From NCBI GenBank assembly GCA_045539475.1, contig JAZQFJ010000053.1:124001-188000 (forward strand): a stretch of DNA of 64,000 bases, given 5' to 3'. The translations under genes were made by a program, and so were the position numbers. The notes beneath the pieces were generated by a model, which worked only from the letters and a program-made list of their open reading frames with translations, did not search any database and was not told the DNA's origin. This document shows positions 8,983-17,714 of the stretch, piece after piece; positions within the stretch are counted from its first letter, which is position 1; the number at the start of each line of letters is the position of its first letter. This DNA is from SIG480 sp045539475. Lineage in GTDB: Bacteria; Bacillota; Clostridia; Oscillospirales; JAAYXM01.

Positions 8983-9016
8983 TTTTTGCGGAACACTTTG
9001 CTGTGTTCCGCAAAAA
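8983..9016. repeat. perfect inverted repeat between rbfA-nrnA and truB
   Basis: A 14-base arm (8983-8996, TTTTTGCGGAACAC) pairs perfectly with 9003-9016, with a six-base loop. It begins right after the stop codon. The T-run is on the 5' side and no T-tract follows on the + strand, so it would terminate only - strand transcripts. In the operon mRNA it would be a stable hairpin that could mark a processing site. Confidence 0.6.
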
Positions 9017-9039
9017 CTGCTTAAAAAAAGAGGTATAAA

Positions 9040-9894
9040 ATGAACGGAATTGTGATTATAGACAAGCCCGCGGGAATTACGTCTCACGGTGTTGTTTCGC
9101 GTATGCGTAAGATATTCGGCACACGCCGTGTGGGGCATTCGGGAACGCTTGACCCTATGGCAACGGGAGTTCTGCCAGTGTTTGTAGGACGTGCAACGCG
9201 CGCGTGTGAATTTGCACTGTGCGATGAAAAAGCATATATTGCGCGTTTTCGCCTCGGCGTTGTTACGGATACTCAGGATATAACGGGGACCGTGATTGAA
9301 GAGAGACCTGTCAGTGTGTCACAGGAACAGGTTTTTGACGTATGCCGCAGCTTTTGCGGAGAAATTTTGCAGACCCCGCCGATGTATTCCGCATTGAAGG
9401 TGGACGGCGTTGCGCTTTACAAGCTTGCGCGCGAGGGAAAAACGGTAGAGCGTGAAGCAAGAAAAATTATAATTCATTCCATAAATCCGTCTTATGTGGG
9501 CGATGATGAGTATGAAATTGAGGTTTCGTGCTCAAAGGGCACATATATCCGCACGCTGATATACGATATCGGAGAAAAGCTCGGCTGCGGTGCGTCAATG
9601 ACGGCATTGCGCAGAACAAAATCAGGTATTTTCACGATAGATCGCGCGAAAACTATAGAGGAAACGGAAGCAGAGCCGACTCTTCTGCCGGTTGATTTTA
9701 TGTTTTCTGAATATAGCTCTGTGACGATTGATGCAAAAGGTGAGAAAAAGTGCCGCAACGGTGCACCAGTTCAGGGAAACGCGGAGGATGGAGTTACATA
9801 CCGTGTCTATTCGGAAAACGGCGAGTTTCTTATGCTTGCGCGCGGGGATAAGAACGGTGCGCTTGTAACGGTGAAAAGCTTTTTTGAGGTGTAG
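9040..9894 (+). CDS. truB: tRNA pseudouridine(55) synthase TruB
   Basis: TruB makes pseudouridine 55 in the T-loop of tRNAs. The 284-residue protein has the N-terminal GIVIIDKPAGITSHGVVSRM and the catalytic block RRVGHSGTLDPMATGVLPV with the essential Asp. QTPPMYSALKVDGVALYKLA and the basic RRTKSGIF segment are also family signatures. AAAGAGG lies about eight bases upstream of the ATG. It keeps the conserved place between rbfA/nrnA and ribF; ribF starts two bases after its stop. Confidence 0.96.
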   Translation: MNGIVIIDKPAGITSHGVVSRMRKIFGTRRVGHSGTLDPMATGVLPVFVGRATRACEFALCDEKAYIARFRLGVVTDTQDITGTVIEERPVSVSQEQVFDVCRSFCGEILQTPPMYSALKVDGVALYKLAREGKTVEREARKIIIHSINPSYVGDDEYEIEVSCSKGTYIRTLIYDIGEKLGCGASMTALRRTKSGIFTIDRAKTIEETEAEPTLLPVDFMFSEYSSVTIDAKGEKKCRNGAPVQGNAEDGVTYRVYSENGEFLMLARGDKNGALVTVKSFFEV

Positions 9895-9896
9895 GA

Positions 9897-10781
9897 ATGG
9901 AAAAAAGAGTTGTTGCTCTCGGTTTTTTTGACGGTGTACATATCGGTCACGGGGCGTTGCTTGAAATGACAGTGCGCAGGGCTCGTGAAAAAGAAGCTTC
10001 TGCTGCCGTGATGACGTATTCCAACCATCCGTCCTCCGTTGTTGCGTCATCTGCCGTAAAGCTTATAAACACAACGGAGGAACGGTGCACTCTTATGCGT
10101 GAGCTGTACGGTATATCCGATATAATCGTAAAAGAATTCACAAAAGAATATTCATCGCTTTCAGGTGAAGTTTTCGTGAATGAAGTTATAAAAAAAGAGC
10201 TTGCGGCGTGCCATGTTGTTGCGGGTTTTGATTTTCGCTTCGGCAGGGGAGGAAAATATGATGCTGCATCGCTTTTGAAGCTTTGTGAGGAAAACGGAAT
10301 CGGATGTGATATAGTCGATGAGGTAAAGCTTTATGGCGAAGCGGTGAGTTCTTCGCGCATACGCGAATATATTGTTGCAGGGGATATGGCATCGGCGCGT
10401 GAGCTTCTGGGGCATTACCATTGCATTATAGGTGAGGTTACGCACGGTGCAAGGCTTGGTAAAGATCTGGGTTTCCCCACGGCAAATCAGGAAATACAGG
10501 AAGATGTTCTGTGTGCAAAGCACGGTGTGTATTTCTCTCGCGTGACGGTGGACGGTAAAACGTACAGAGGTGTGACCAACATCGGCGTGCGCCCTACGGT
10601 ATCAAATGGGAAGCGTCCGCGGGCAGAAACGTTTATTATAGATTTTTCGGGAGATTTATACGGCAGGAAGATCAAGCTTGAGCTTGTAAAATTTATGCGC
10701 GGAGAGGAAAAGTTTTCCTCGGTTGAGACGCTTCGCGAGCGTATAGAGAAGGATGTCGCGCAGGCAAAGACAGATTTTTAG
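9897..10781 (+). CDS. ribF: Bifunctional riboflavin kinase/FAD synthetase
   Basis: RibF phosphorylates riboflavin to FMN and adenylylates it to FAD. The N-terminal nucleotidyltransferase domain shows ALGFFDGVHIGHGALLE, with the HxGH-type motif, and FDFRFGRGG. The C-terminal flavokinase domain (about 175-290) shows GRLxxLGFPTAN-like sequence (ARLGKDLGFPTANQE) and GVTNIGVRPTV. The length of 294 residues is slightly short but complete. It is the last gene of the rimP operon; a new promoter begins about 20 bases after its stop. Confidence 0.95.
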   Translation: MEKRVVALGFFDGVHIGHGALLEMTVRRAREKEASAAVMTYSNHPSSVVASSAVKLINTTEERCTLMRELYGISDIIVKEFTKEYSSLSGEVFVNEVIKKELAACHVVAGFDFRFGRGGKYDAASLLKLCEENGIGCDIVDEVKLYGEAVSSSRIREYIVAGDMASARELLGHYHCIIGEVTHGARLGKDLGFPTANQEIQEDVLCAKHGVYFSRVTVDGKTYRGVTNIGVRPTVSNGKRPRAETFIIDFSGDLYGRKIKLELVKFMRGEEKFSSVETLRERIEKDVAQAKTDF

Positions 10782-10801
10782 ATATTTTTACAGAAAATTC
10801 A

Positions 10802-10830
10802 TTGATTTTACATACGGAATTTGGTACAAT
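10802..10830 (+). promoter_or_regulatory. sigma-A promoter for the PucR/CdaR-type regulator
   Basis: TTGATT (10802-10807) and TACAAT (10825-10830) are spaced 17 bases apart, 43 bases before the next ATG. Confidence 0.7.
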
Positions 10831-10872
10831 ATAATACGACACAGTATGTTTTTGTAAGGACGGGTTGAATAT

Positions 10873-11964
10873 ATGGCTTGGAAAATGCTTCAGAATACTA
10901 TACTTCAGATGAAGGAGGCAACCGACCGCACGATCGGCGTTATGAACGTTACGGGCGAGGTTGTTGCTTGTACTGACCAGAGCCTTAAGGGGAGCTTTCG
11001 GGAAAGTGCGCTTGATGCTCTTGAGGAGATGATAGGCTCGTATATTGTTTTTGACGGCGATACATACAAGCCCGTAGCAACGCCCGGTGCGAGGTTTGAG
11101 TATGTTATATTCGTTTCAGGTGAGGACGAATATGCCAGAAGTCTTGCAGTTATGGCATCTCTTGCGGTTGGAAATGCAAAGAAGTACTATGATGAAAAGC
11201 ATGACCGAGCAACGTTCATCAAGAATATAATACTGGATAATATTCTTTCCGGAGATATATACATGAAGGCGAATGAGCTTCGCCTTTCGTTGGATGTTCC
11301 GCATATTGTTTATCTCATCCGTCAGATTGACGGTGCAGATACGGCAGCGGTGGATATCGTATCGAATATGTTTCCGGATAAGGACAGGGACTATGTTGTC
11401 AGCGTAAGCGAGACAGAAATTGCTGTAATAAGCGAAACTACGAAGGATGCAGAAACCAAGCAATTCATAAAGGTCGCGGAGAGCATCCGCGACACGCTGA
11501 AATCCGAGCTTCTCGCAAAAACCGAAATCGGTATAGGAAAGATTGCACCGTCCCTTAAGGATATTGCCGTTTCTTATAAAGAGGCGCAGTCGGCAATCAA
11601 CATCGGAAAGATGTTTGACACAGAACGGGATGTAATGAGTTACGAAAACCTTGGTATAGGCAGGCTTATTTATCAGCTTCCGACAACTATTTGCCAGATG
11701 TTTCTTTCGGAGGTGTTCAAGGACAATTCCCTTGAACAGCTTGATTCCGAAACACTTATGACGATACAGAAATTCTTTGAAAACAATCTCAACGTGTCAG
11801 AAACGTCGCGCAATCTGTTTGTCCACAGAAATACGCTTGTCTACCGTCTTGAAAAAATCAAGAAAATAACAGGGCTTGACCTCCGGGAGTTTGACCACGC
11901 AATTATTTTCAAGGTTGCCCTTATGGTAAAGAAATATTTGTCAATCCAGGGCTCGGCGTTTTAA
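10873..11964 (+). CDS. PucR/CdaR-family helix-turn-helix regulator
   Basis: A 363-residue putative transcription factor. The N-terminal half (about 1-130) resembles a sensory fold and contains GVMNVTGEVVACTD. A central GGDEF-like or CdaR-type region follows. The C-terminal 60 residues carry the PucR-type helix-turn-helix, seen as FFENNLNVSETSRNLFVHRN followed by TLVYRLEKIKKITGLDLR. No ligand-binding motif is obvious. It has its own promoter and stands directly upstream of ftsE, separated by a hairpin, so it may be an independent gene. A role in controlling the division cluster is only suggested by position. Confidence 0.8.
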   Translation: MAWKMLQNTILQMKEATDRTIGVMNVTGEVVACTDQSLKGSFRESALDALEEMIGSYIVFDGDTYKPVATPGARFEYVIFVSGEDEYARSLAVMASLAVGNAKKYYDEKHDRATFIKNIILDNILSGDIYMKANELRLSLDVPHIVYLIRQIDGADTAAVDIVSNMFPDKDRDYVVSVSETEIAVISETTKDAETKQFIKVAESIRDTLKSELLAKTEIGIGKIAPSLKDIAVSYKEAQSAINIGKMFDTERDVMSYENLGIGRLIYQLPTTICQMFLSEVFKDNSLEQLDSETLMTIQKFFENNLNVSETSRNLFVHRNTLVYRLEKIKKITGLDLREFDHAIIFKVALMVKKYLSIQGSAF

Positions 11965-11978
11965 AAAGCGCCAAGCCC
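11949..11978 (+). terminator. hairpin at the end of the regulator gene
   Basis: GGGCTCGGCG (11949-11958) pairs with CGCCAAGCCC (11969-11978) with one mismatch, overlapping the stop codon. A T-run (11987-11992) comes eight bases later, so termination may be partial. Confidence 0.45.
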
Positions 11979-12012
11979 ATACCTGCTTTTTTGCGGAAAG
12001 GAATGTGAAGTA

Positions 12013-12702
12013 ATGGTTAGGCTTCTCGATGTTTGCAAGGTGTATGAAAATGGAACACCTGCGCTGTCGGGTATAAATCTGAAGATAGATGACGGCGAAT
12101 TTGTTTTTCTCGTCGGTTCTTCTGCTTCGGGAAAATCAACTATAGTAAAGATACTTACGAGTGAAGTGAAAATGACCTCCGGAAGGGGGATTGTGAACGG
12201 TTTTAACTTAAACAGAATAAAACCGTCAAAGGTGCCGGAGCTTCGCCGCACGGTCGGCGTCGTGTTTCAGGATTTCCGGCTGATAGATAAGAAAACGGTG
12301 TATGAAAACGTGGCGTTTGCGATGCGTGCCGTCGGTGCGCCGCCGCGGATCATAAAAAGCCGCGTTCCGTATGTGTTAAAGCTTGTCGGGCTTGAACGCA
12401 AGATGAAATCTTTTCCGAACGAGCTTTCCGGCGGTGAGCGTCAGAGGGTCGCGGTTGCGCGTGCGCTTGTAAACAATCCCAGTATGATAATTGCGGACGA
12501 GCCTACGGGAAATCTTGATCCGAAAATGTCAATTGAGATAATGAGTCTTCTTGAAAAAATCAATGAGCTTGGGACAACCGTGCTCGTTGTTACGCATGAG
12601 CGTGAGCTTGTAAACGAATTTTCAAAGCGCGTTATCGCGATAGACAGCGGTCGTATCGTGAGCGACAGAACAGGCGGGTACTATCAGAATGAGACTTTAT
12701 AA
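12013..12702 (+). CDS. ftsE: Cell division ATP-binding protein FtsE
   Basis: FtsE is the ATPase of the FtsEX complex, which controls septal peptidoglycan hydrolases from the inner face of the membrane. The 229-residue protein has a Walker A motif GSSASGKST, Q-loop VVFQDFRL, ABC signature LSGGERQRVAVARAL, Walker B MIIADEPTGNLD and H-loop VVTHE. AAAGGA lies 10 bases before the ATG. The gene overlaps ftsX by 14 bases, indicating translational coupling. Confidence 0.96.
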   Translation: MVRLLDVCKVYENGTPALSGINLKIDDGEFVFLVGSSASGKSTIVKILTSEVKMTSGRGIVNGFNLNRIKPSKVPELRRTVGVVFQDFRLIDKKTVYENVAFAMRAVGAPPRIIKSRVPYVLKLVGLERKMKSFPNELSGGERQRVAVARALVNNPSMIIADEPTGNLDPKMSIEIMSLLEKINELGTTVLVVTHERELVNEFSKRVIAIDSGRIVSDRTGGYYQNETL

Positions 12703-13576
12703 CATTACATATTTTCTCCGCGAGGGGATATCAAGCATTTTCTCCCATCGTCTTATGAGCTTTGCGGCAATGAGCGTTATAACTGCGTGTCTTCTGCTTA
12801 TGGGAAGCTTTTCGCTTGTTGCGGTGAATATCGACAAGGTGCTTGAAGATGTTGAGAACAAAAACGAAATTGTTGTATTTATTGATGAAAGCTATACCGG
12901 CGAGCAGGCACGAGCGCTGGAAAGCGAGATTGTTGCGGTGGATGAGGTTGAATCTGCAGTCTATATGACAAAGGAGCAGGCTCTTGAAAACTTCAAAAAG
13001 GATTTTGGAGACGACAGTGGCATTCTTGAGGGGCTTGAAGAACGCAACCCCCTGCGCGACCGCTTTACCATAAAGCTTCACGATATCCACGCCACAAAGC
13101 GTGCGGCGCAGGCTCTTGAAGATATCGAGGGCGTTGCAAACGTCCGCGCCCGGAGCGACATATCCGACAGAATAATTCAGGTAAGAGATGTTGTAACGGC
13201 AATCTGCGCCGTGCTCATTCTCATCCTCGCTCTTGTTTCTGTATTTATCATATCGAACACTGTAAATCTTACCATGTTCAACAGGCGCGAGGAAATCGCC
13301 ATAATGAAGATGATAGGAGCTACAAACGGCTTTGTACGCATTCCGTTTGTTATAGAGGGCCTTCTTATAGGTATTGCGGGGGCTACGCTTGCACTGTTTT
13401 TGCAGTGGGCGGTGTATGAGTATGTCGTTGCGGCGGCGCTGTCCTCGATAAGCTTTATGCCAAACGTATCGTTTGGAGATATAATCGGATATATCCTTAT
13501 GATGTTTTACGGTGTCGGCGTTCTTGTCGGCGGTGTCGGAAGCGCGATTACATTGCATAAGTTCTTAAAGGTCTAA
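12689..13576 (+). CDS. ftsX: Cell division membrane protein FtsX
   Basis: FtsX is the membrane partner of FtsE and passes its ATPase cycle to extracellular hydrolases. The 295-residue protein has a cytoplasmic N-terminus, a first membrane helix at about 22-45, and an extracellular domain at about 50-165. Three further helices cluster in the C-terminal half (about 170-195, 220-245, 265-290). The MFNRREEIAIMKMIGATNGFVR loop, typical of FtsX/MacB permeases, is present. It overlaps ftsE and is followed by a probable FtsEX-activated wall hydrolase factor. Confidence 0.95.
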   Translation: MRLYNITYFLREGISSIFSHRLMSFAAMSVITACLLLMGSFSLVAVNIDKVLEDVENKNEIVVFIDESYTGEQARALESEIVAVDEVESAVYMTKEQALENFKKDFGDDSGILEGLEERNPLRDRFTIKLHDIHATKRAAQALEDIEGVANVRARSDISDRIIQVRDVVTAICAVLILILALVSVFIISNTVNLTMFNRREEIAIMKMIGATNGFVRIPFVIEGLLIGIAGATLALFLQWAVYEYVVAAALSSISFMPNVSFGDIIGYILMMFYGVGVLVGGVGSAITLHKFLKV

Positions 13577-13618
13577 AATCCACCCATAAATGGATATAAT
13601 AAAAAGGAGGGCTTTTCT

Positions 13619-14800
13619 GTGAGCCAAAAAACAGTTCGCATAATATCCGCCGTTATTGCGGGAGCAATAGTTTTTTCTCTTGCGTTTGCGTTTATTGCGG
13701 AGATCGTTTCAGTAAACAGCGCAGATGCGGCAGAGAGCGTTTCAAGCCTTAACAGCAAGCTCTCGAGCTTAGAAAAGCAAAAGTCAAAAATACAAAAAGA
13801 GCTAAAGGCGATAGAGTCTAAAAAACAGTCCACAATGACAAAAAAAGCGGCTCTTGACCAACAGATAGACGTTACTGAAAAAGAAGTTGACACGATAAAC
13901 GAGCTGATTTCTGCGCTTGATACGAAGATTGCCGCAGCGGCGGCGGAGCTTTCGGCGGCACAGGCAGAGGAACAGAAGCAGACGGATGATTTTCTCAAGC
14001 GCGTTAGAATTATGGAAGAGGAAGGCTCGGCATCCATGCTGGGTATAATCCTTGCGGCAGACAGCTTTTCAGATATGCTTACGAGAACAGAGCTTATCGG
14101 AAGCGTGGTAGAGGGAGATAAAAAGCTTGTTGCGGCGCTTGCGGCAACTCGCGAAGAGATAGCAAGCAAAAAGGCCGTTCTCGATGCGGCGCGCACAGAA
14201 CAGGCATCTGCAAAGAAAAATCTTGTTGCAAAGCAGAACTCCCTTGAAAGCCAGTATAAGGATGCAAACGCATTGCTTAAATCCCTGAATACCTCAGCGG
14301 CTGAATATGAAAAAGCATTCAACGAAGCCGAAAGGGCAATGGATGCGGCGCGCGCATCGCTGCAGAAGCTTCTTTCAAATTCAAGCTCGTCAACCTACGT
14401 CGGCGGTGAGTTCCGATGGCCGACAAAGGCGACGAGAATAACATCCGCATACGGAACGCGTAAGGACCCGATAACGAGAAAAACCTCAATGCATACCGGT
14501 ATAGATATCGGTGCAAGTATGGGCAGTGAGATATATGCCGCAAACAGCGGTACGGTTGTTGTTGCGGGGTGGTCGAGCAAGGGCTACGGAAACTACGTTG
14601 TTATTGACCACGGCGGCGGAAAATCCACGCTTTATGCACATATGAGCAAGATAAAAACGTCAAAGGGAGCGAAGGTCACAAAAGGCAGTGTTATCGGTCT
14701 TGTCGGCTCGACGGGATATTCAACCGGTCCGCATCTTCACTTTGAGGTACTTATAAACGGCAAACACACAAACCCGATGAACTATTTTAATAAAGCTTAA
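13619..14800 (+). CDS. Murein hydrolase activator-like protein: coiled coil plus M23 (LytM) domain
   Basis: A 393-residue exported protein. It starts at GTG 13619, eight bases after AAGGAGG, and has an N-terminal membrane anchor or signal peptide (about 5-30). Residues 35-260 are almost entirely coiled coil (Lys/Glu/Ala rich, SLEKQKSKIQKELKAIESKK), like EnvC and PcsB partners of FtsX. A Ser-rich linker leads to an M23 peptidase domain at about 265-390 with HTGIDIGA and HLHFEV, which hold the zinc ligands. Because these ligands are intact it may be a true endopeptidase rather than a degenerate activator. Position after ftsEX supports regulation by that complex. Confidence 0.9.
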   Translation: MSQKTVRIISAVIAGAIVFSLAFAFIAEIVSVNSADAAESVSSLNSKLSSLEKQKSKIQKELKAIESKKQSTMTKKAALDQQIDVTEKEVDTINELISALDTKIAAAAAELSAAQAEEQKQTDDFLKRVRIMEEEGSASMLGIILAADSFSDMLTRTELIGSVVEGDKKLVAALAATREEIASKKAVLDAARTEQASAKKNLVAKQNSLESQYKDANALLKSLNTSAAEYEKAFNEAERAMDAARASLQKLLSNSSSSTYVGGEFRWPTKATRITSAYGTRKDPITRKTSMHTGIDIGASMGSEIYAANSGTVVVAGWSSKGYGNYVVIDHGGGKSTLYAHMSKIKTSKGAKVTKGSVIGLVGSTGYSTGPHLHFEVLINGKHTNPMNYFNKA

Positions 14801-14807
14801 CGGCGGC

Positions 14808-14840
14808 GGGGCGATGCACTCATCGCCCCTTCGATTTTAA
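14808..14840 (+). terminator. hairpin after the M23 gene
   Basis: GGGGCGATG (14808-14816) pairs perfectly with CATCGCCCC (14821-14829) around a four-base loop, followed by TTCGATTTTA. It could end or attenuate transcription before ctpA. Confidence 0.65.
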
Positions 14841-14861
14841 TGACAACACGGGAGGTAACCT

Positions 14862-16094
14862 ATGCGAAAAAAACAACTTATGACAACCGTTGCGCTTATG
14901 CTGCTTACTGCGGCGCTGACATACTGCATAACGCTTTATGCGTCGGAGCGCGAGTATAACGCAAAGCTTGCCGGGCTTTCCGACAGAGAGGCGGAGTATG
15001 CCAAAATCGCCGAGGTGCGCGGGTATATAGACAAGTATTTTGTTGAAGAATATGAGGATAAGAACATTACCGACGGCGCACTTTACGGAATGGTTGCATC
15101 GCTCGGAGACCGGTGGTCATATTATCTTCCCGCCGAGCAATTTGCGTCGGTTGTGAACTCAACAAGCGGAAAAATCGTAGGTATCGGCGTCAACGCTTCA
15201 TACGATTCCGACCGCGGTGCGGTGCTTATTCTTGATGTGTACGAAGGCTCTCCGGCGGAATATGCGAAGCTTCTTCCGTTTGACAGGATTGTCGGCGTGG
15301 ACGGTGTCCAGGTGGCACAGATAGGCTATGATGCAGCTGTGAAAAAAATCCAGGGAGCTGTCGGCACACCCGTATCGCTCACTGTAGAGCGCGAGGGTGT
15401 GGCAGAACCCATAAGCTTAAGCATAACGCGCCGTGAGATTGACGTGCAGAGTGTTAAGGCAAAAATTCTTGACGGAAACATAGGCTATATAAAAATATCA
15501 AGCTTTGATGCAAATGTAGATAAGGATTTTGCGACAGCGCTTGCAAATCTCAAAAAGGCAAACGTAGAAGGTATTGTATTTGATGTGCGCAATAACCCCG
15601 GCGGACTTTTAAACGTGCTTGTAAATGTGCTTGACCCGCTTCTTCCCGAGGGAATCATAATCCGCGAGGAAAATAAGAGCGGCAAGGCGATAACGCACTA
15701 TTCGGATGCAAATGAACTCAACCTCCCGATGGCTGTGCTTACCAATGAGTATTCAATCAGCGCAGCGGAGTTTTTTGCTGCGGCACTGCAAGAGAGCGGA
15801 AAAGCAACCGTAGTGGGTGAGGCGACCACAGGAAAGGGACTTGCACAAAGCCAGATTCCGTTGTCTGATGGTTCGGGAATAATCTTATCCGTCAGCAAGT
15901 ATTACACCGGACGTGGCGCAAGCCTTGAGGATAGCCATGGAATAAAACCGGATAAGACAGTTGAGATTACGGCAGAGGAAAAGAAAAAGTTCTATCTTCT
16001 CAGTGAAAAAGAGGACAGACAGCTTCAGACGGCGATTGCGGCGGTCAACGAGCGTAAAAACGCCCCTGCTGTGGTAAGTGAAGAAGAACAATAA
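14862..16094 (+). CDS. S41 C-terminal processing protease (CtpA type)
   Basis: A 410-residue membrane-anchored or exported protease. An N-terminal hydrophobic segment lies at 6-28, a PDZ domain at about 95-180 and the S41 core at about 190-365. The catalytic Ser300 is in SISAAEFF and the Lys325 in GEATTGKG. Unlike the first S41 protein in this window it has no peptidoglycan-binding domain. A ctpA gene after ftsEX and an M23 protein is a common Firmicutes arrangement, and such proteases often trim division hydrolase factors. GGAGG at 14851-14855 precedes the ATG. Confidence 0.92.
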   Translation: MRKKQLMTTVALMLLTAALTYCITLYASEREYNAKLAGLSDREAEYAKIAEVRGYIDKYFVEEYEDKNITDGALYGMVASLGDRWSYYLPAEQFASVVNSTSGKIVGIGVNASYDSDRGAVLILDVYEGSPAEYAKLLPFDRIVGVDGVQVAQIGYDAAVKKIQGAVGTPVSLTVEREGVAEPISLSITRREIDVQSVKAKILDGNIGYIKISSFDANVDKDFATALANLKKANVEGIVFDVRNNPGGLLNVLVNVLDPLLPEGIIIREENKSGKAITHYSDANELNLPMAVLTNEYSISAAEFFAAALQESGKATVVGEATTGKGLAQSQIPLSDGSGIILSVSKYYTGRGASLEDSHGIKPDKTVEITAEEKKKFYLLSEKEDRQLQTAIAAVNERKNAPAVVSEEEQ

Positions 16095-16108
16095 AATATG
16101 GAATGAGA

Positions 16109-16154
16109 AAAATAGATTGTAAAAAGCCAAAAAGCTTTTCACAATCTATTTTTC
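16109..16154. terminator. bidirectional terminator after ctpA
   Basis: A long near-perfect stem (16109-16128 with 16135-16154) has A-rich and T-rich flanks on both sides. It begins 15 bases after the ctpA stop. Confidence 0.8.
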
Positions 16155-16340
16155 TCGGCTACGCCATCCACTTTTCGCGTTCCAAATCAGATATTGCGCT
16201 GTCTACTTCGCAGAAGAAGGAACTTGAGTTTTTTTGTAAATCCCTTAATAACCCCACGTTTTTTCGCTGTAATTTATCTGCCGCTTTATTCAGCAACGAA
16301 GCGTGGGGTTTCAAAAGGGTTCGCAAGAGAACCACTTTTT
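16155..16340. repeat. hairpin-rich intergenic stretch without a supported gene
   Basis: CCCCACG (16252-16258) and CGTGGGG (16302-16308) form a wide inverted repeat. GGTTC/GAACC (16318-16333) forms a small hairpin followed by CTTTTTT, a possible + strand terminator. A 75-codon minus-strand frame crosses the area but has no ribosome-binding site and overlaps the repeats. The structure resembles a dispersed palindromic element; a copy count in the genome would settle that. Confidence 0.4.
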
Positions 16341-16352
16341 TAAAATATATTT

Positions 16353-16381
16353 TTGGTGTAATATATCCGGGAAAATATAAT
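16353..16381 (+). promoter_or_regulatory. promoter for the unrecognised gene at 16418
   Basis: TTGGTG (16353-16358) and a perfect TATAAT (16376-16381) are 17 bases apart, 36 bases before the TTG start. Confidence 0.7.
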
Positions 16382-16417
16382 ATCATATCAATAAGAAAGT
16401 CGGGACGGAGGTGTGTG

Positions 16418-17104
16418 TTGAAAATCGGAGTGGTGTACGCAAAAGAAGAAATGCAAAATCACGGCTTTAAAATCATGAAAGCGACGAAATTCGGTGCTGT
16501 AGAGATATACAAGGTGGCTCTTTACAAAAATGCCCCAAAACGCCGTTTTACGCGCCAATTTAAAAAATGCATGAAAGTTCTTGCAGACACCGGCGTGTCA
16601 GTTTGTGTCGCGGAGGCGGATTTTGCGCATTTGCGTACAGGGAAAATACAGCTTGTCTGCGATGGTGAGCGCGTTATAAGACAACAGGCGGGATTTGCCG
16701 CGCAGAGCTTTGCAGAGGTAAACGGAATCAGTGCCGATATCGTAATATGCGGCGGAAGTTTTTCTGAGGTGGTGGAAAGTGCAAAGCAGATACTGAGGAT
16801 GCGAAGAAGTGTGTATGTCCGGAATCCGGCGTTTGATGATATCGCAGAGGCGATATACTGCGATGTCGGTGTGAGCATAGGGCAGTGCCGTGACGGGAAT
16901 TTTCTCGAAGTAGATCTCACGGGCGGCGGGCATTTTTTGAAATTCGGCGAAAAGTTTGCGGATTTTGGGGATATCGCGGTGACGATACCGGAAATATTCT
17001 CGGAGGGGATTCCCGAGAAAATAATTCCACAGCTCGCGCAAACACTCGAAATAAGCGGTTTTTTGAGAAAAAAAGAGATAAAAATCGGATATTTACCAAA
17101 ATAA
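16418..17104 (+). CDS. Unrecognised 228-residue protein
   Basis: I do not recognise this protein. It starts at TTG 16418 (GGAGG at 16407-16411) with a beta strand KIGVVYA. It is basic in the first third (KNAPKRRFTRQFKKCMK) and contains alternating strands and helices, ADIVICGGSFSEVVESAKQI and LEVDLTGGGHFL. The glycine triplets could suggest a Rossmann-like fold, but no nucleotide-binding motif is clear. There is no signal peptide or membrane segment. It has its own promoter, a hairpin-rich leader, and no gene on either side that explains it; greA follows with a separate promoter. Codon use looks like its neighbours. Confidence 0.75.
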   Translation: MKIGVVYAKEEMQNHGFKIMKATKFGAVEIYKVALYKNAPKRRFTRQFKKCMKVLADTGVSVCVAEADFAHLRTGKIQLVCDGERVIRQQAGFAAQSFAEVNGISADIVICGGSFSEVVESAKQILRMRRSVYVRNPAFDDIAEAIYCDVGVSIGQCRDGNFLEVDLTGGGHFLKFGEKFADFGDIAVTIPEIFSEGIPEKIIPQLAQTLEISGFLRKKEIKIGYLPK

Positions 17105-17130
17105 AAATTCAAAATTTACAAATTTTTTGC

Positions 17131-17159
17131 TTGACAATTCGGTCTTATATCACTATAAT
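17131..17159 (+). promoter_or_regulatory. consensus sigma-A promoter for greA-lysS
   Basis: Perfect TTGACA (17131-17136) and TATAAT (17154-17159) with a 17-base spacer, 75 bases before greA. It is the best promoter match in the first half of the window. Confidence 0.9.
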
Positions 17160-17234
17160 ATGATACATTGCAATTACATTTTTATTTTATATAGTAGAAA
17201 AGAAAAAATACAATAGGAAAATGAGGGACAGGAA

Positions 17235-17705
17235 ATGGCTAAAACATTTAAACTTACCAAAGAGCGCCTGGAGGAGCTCAAAAACGAGCTTGACTACCTG
17301 AAAAACGTGCGCGAAAAAGAGGTTGCAGACCTCATTAAGGAAGCCCGCTCGTTCGGCGATCTTTCGGAAAATGCCGAGTATGACGAAGCGAAGAACGAGC
17401 AGGGAAAGCTTTTCTCACGTGAGGCGGAAATTGAGAATATCCTCTTAAATGCAGAGATTATTGAGATTTCCGAGAACACAGATGAGGTTCACACAGGCTC
17501 ACGTGTTAAGGTTGAGGATGTTTCCGATGGTTCGGAGGAAGAATACTGGATTGTCGGCTCGCAGGAGGCAGACCCGTACAAAGGCAGGATTTCCGACGAA
17601 TCACCGTTCGGTGACGCTCTGATCGGCAGCCGTGTCGGCGACATAGTAAGCGTTGAAGCACCGTGCGGTGCAATTGAATACAAAATCATCGAGATTGGAA
17701 ACTGA
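17235..17705 (+). CDS. greA: Transcription elongation factor GreA
   Basis: GreA rescues backtracked RNA polymerase by stimulating transcript cleavage. The 156-residue protein has the N-terminal coiled coil (LTKERLEELKNELDYLKNV) with the DLSENAEYDEAK tip that holds the acidic residues. The C-terminal FKBP-like domain ends with ISDESPFGDALIGSRVGDIV. ACAGGAAATG supplies a short ribosome-binding site. It is followed by lysS, as in many Firmicutes. Confidence 0.96.
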   Translation: MAKTFKLTKERLEELKNELDYLKNVREKEVADLIKEARSFGDLSENAEYDEAKNEQGKLFSREAEIENILLNAEIIEISENTDEVHTGSRVKVEDVSDGSEEEYWIVGSQEADPYKGRISDESPFGDALIGSRVGDIVSVEAPCGAIEYKIIEIGN

Positions 17706-17714
17706 TTTTTTCGC

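Noticed and set aside
12731..13558. 275-codon minus-strand frame opposite ftsX
   Set aside because: Fully antisense to a well-supported membrane protein and lacking a ribosome-binding site.
16159..16386. A 75-codon minus-strand reading frame after ctpA
   Set aside because: No ribosome-binding site, overlaps palindromes and a terminator, and shows no family motif. It is more likely a by-product of the repeat structure, possibly an old gene remnant.
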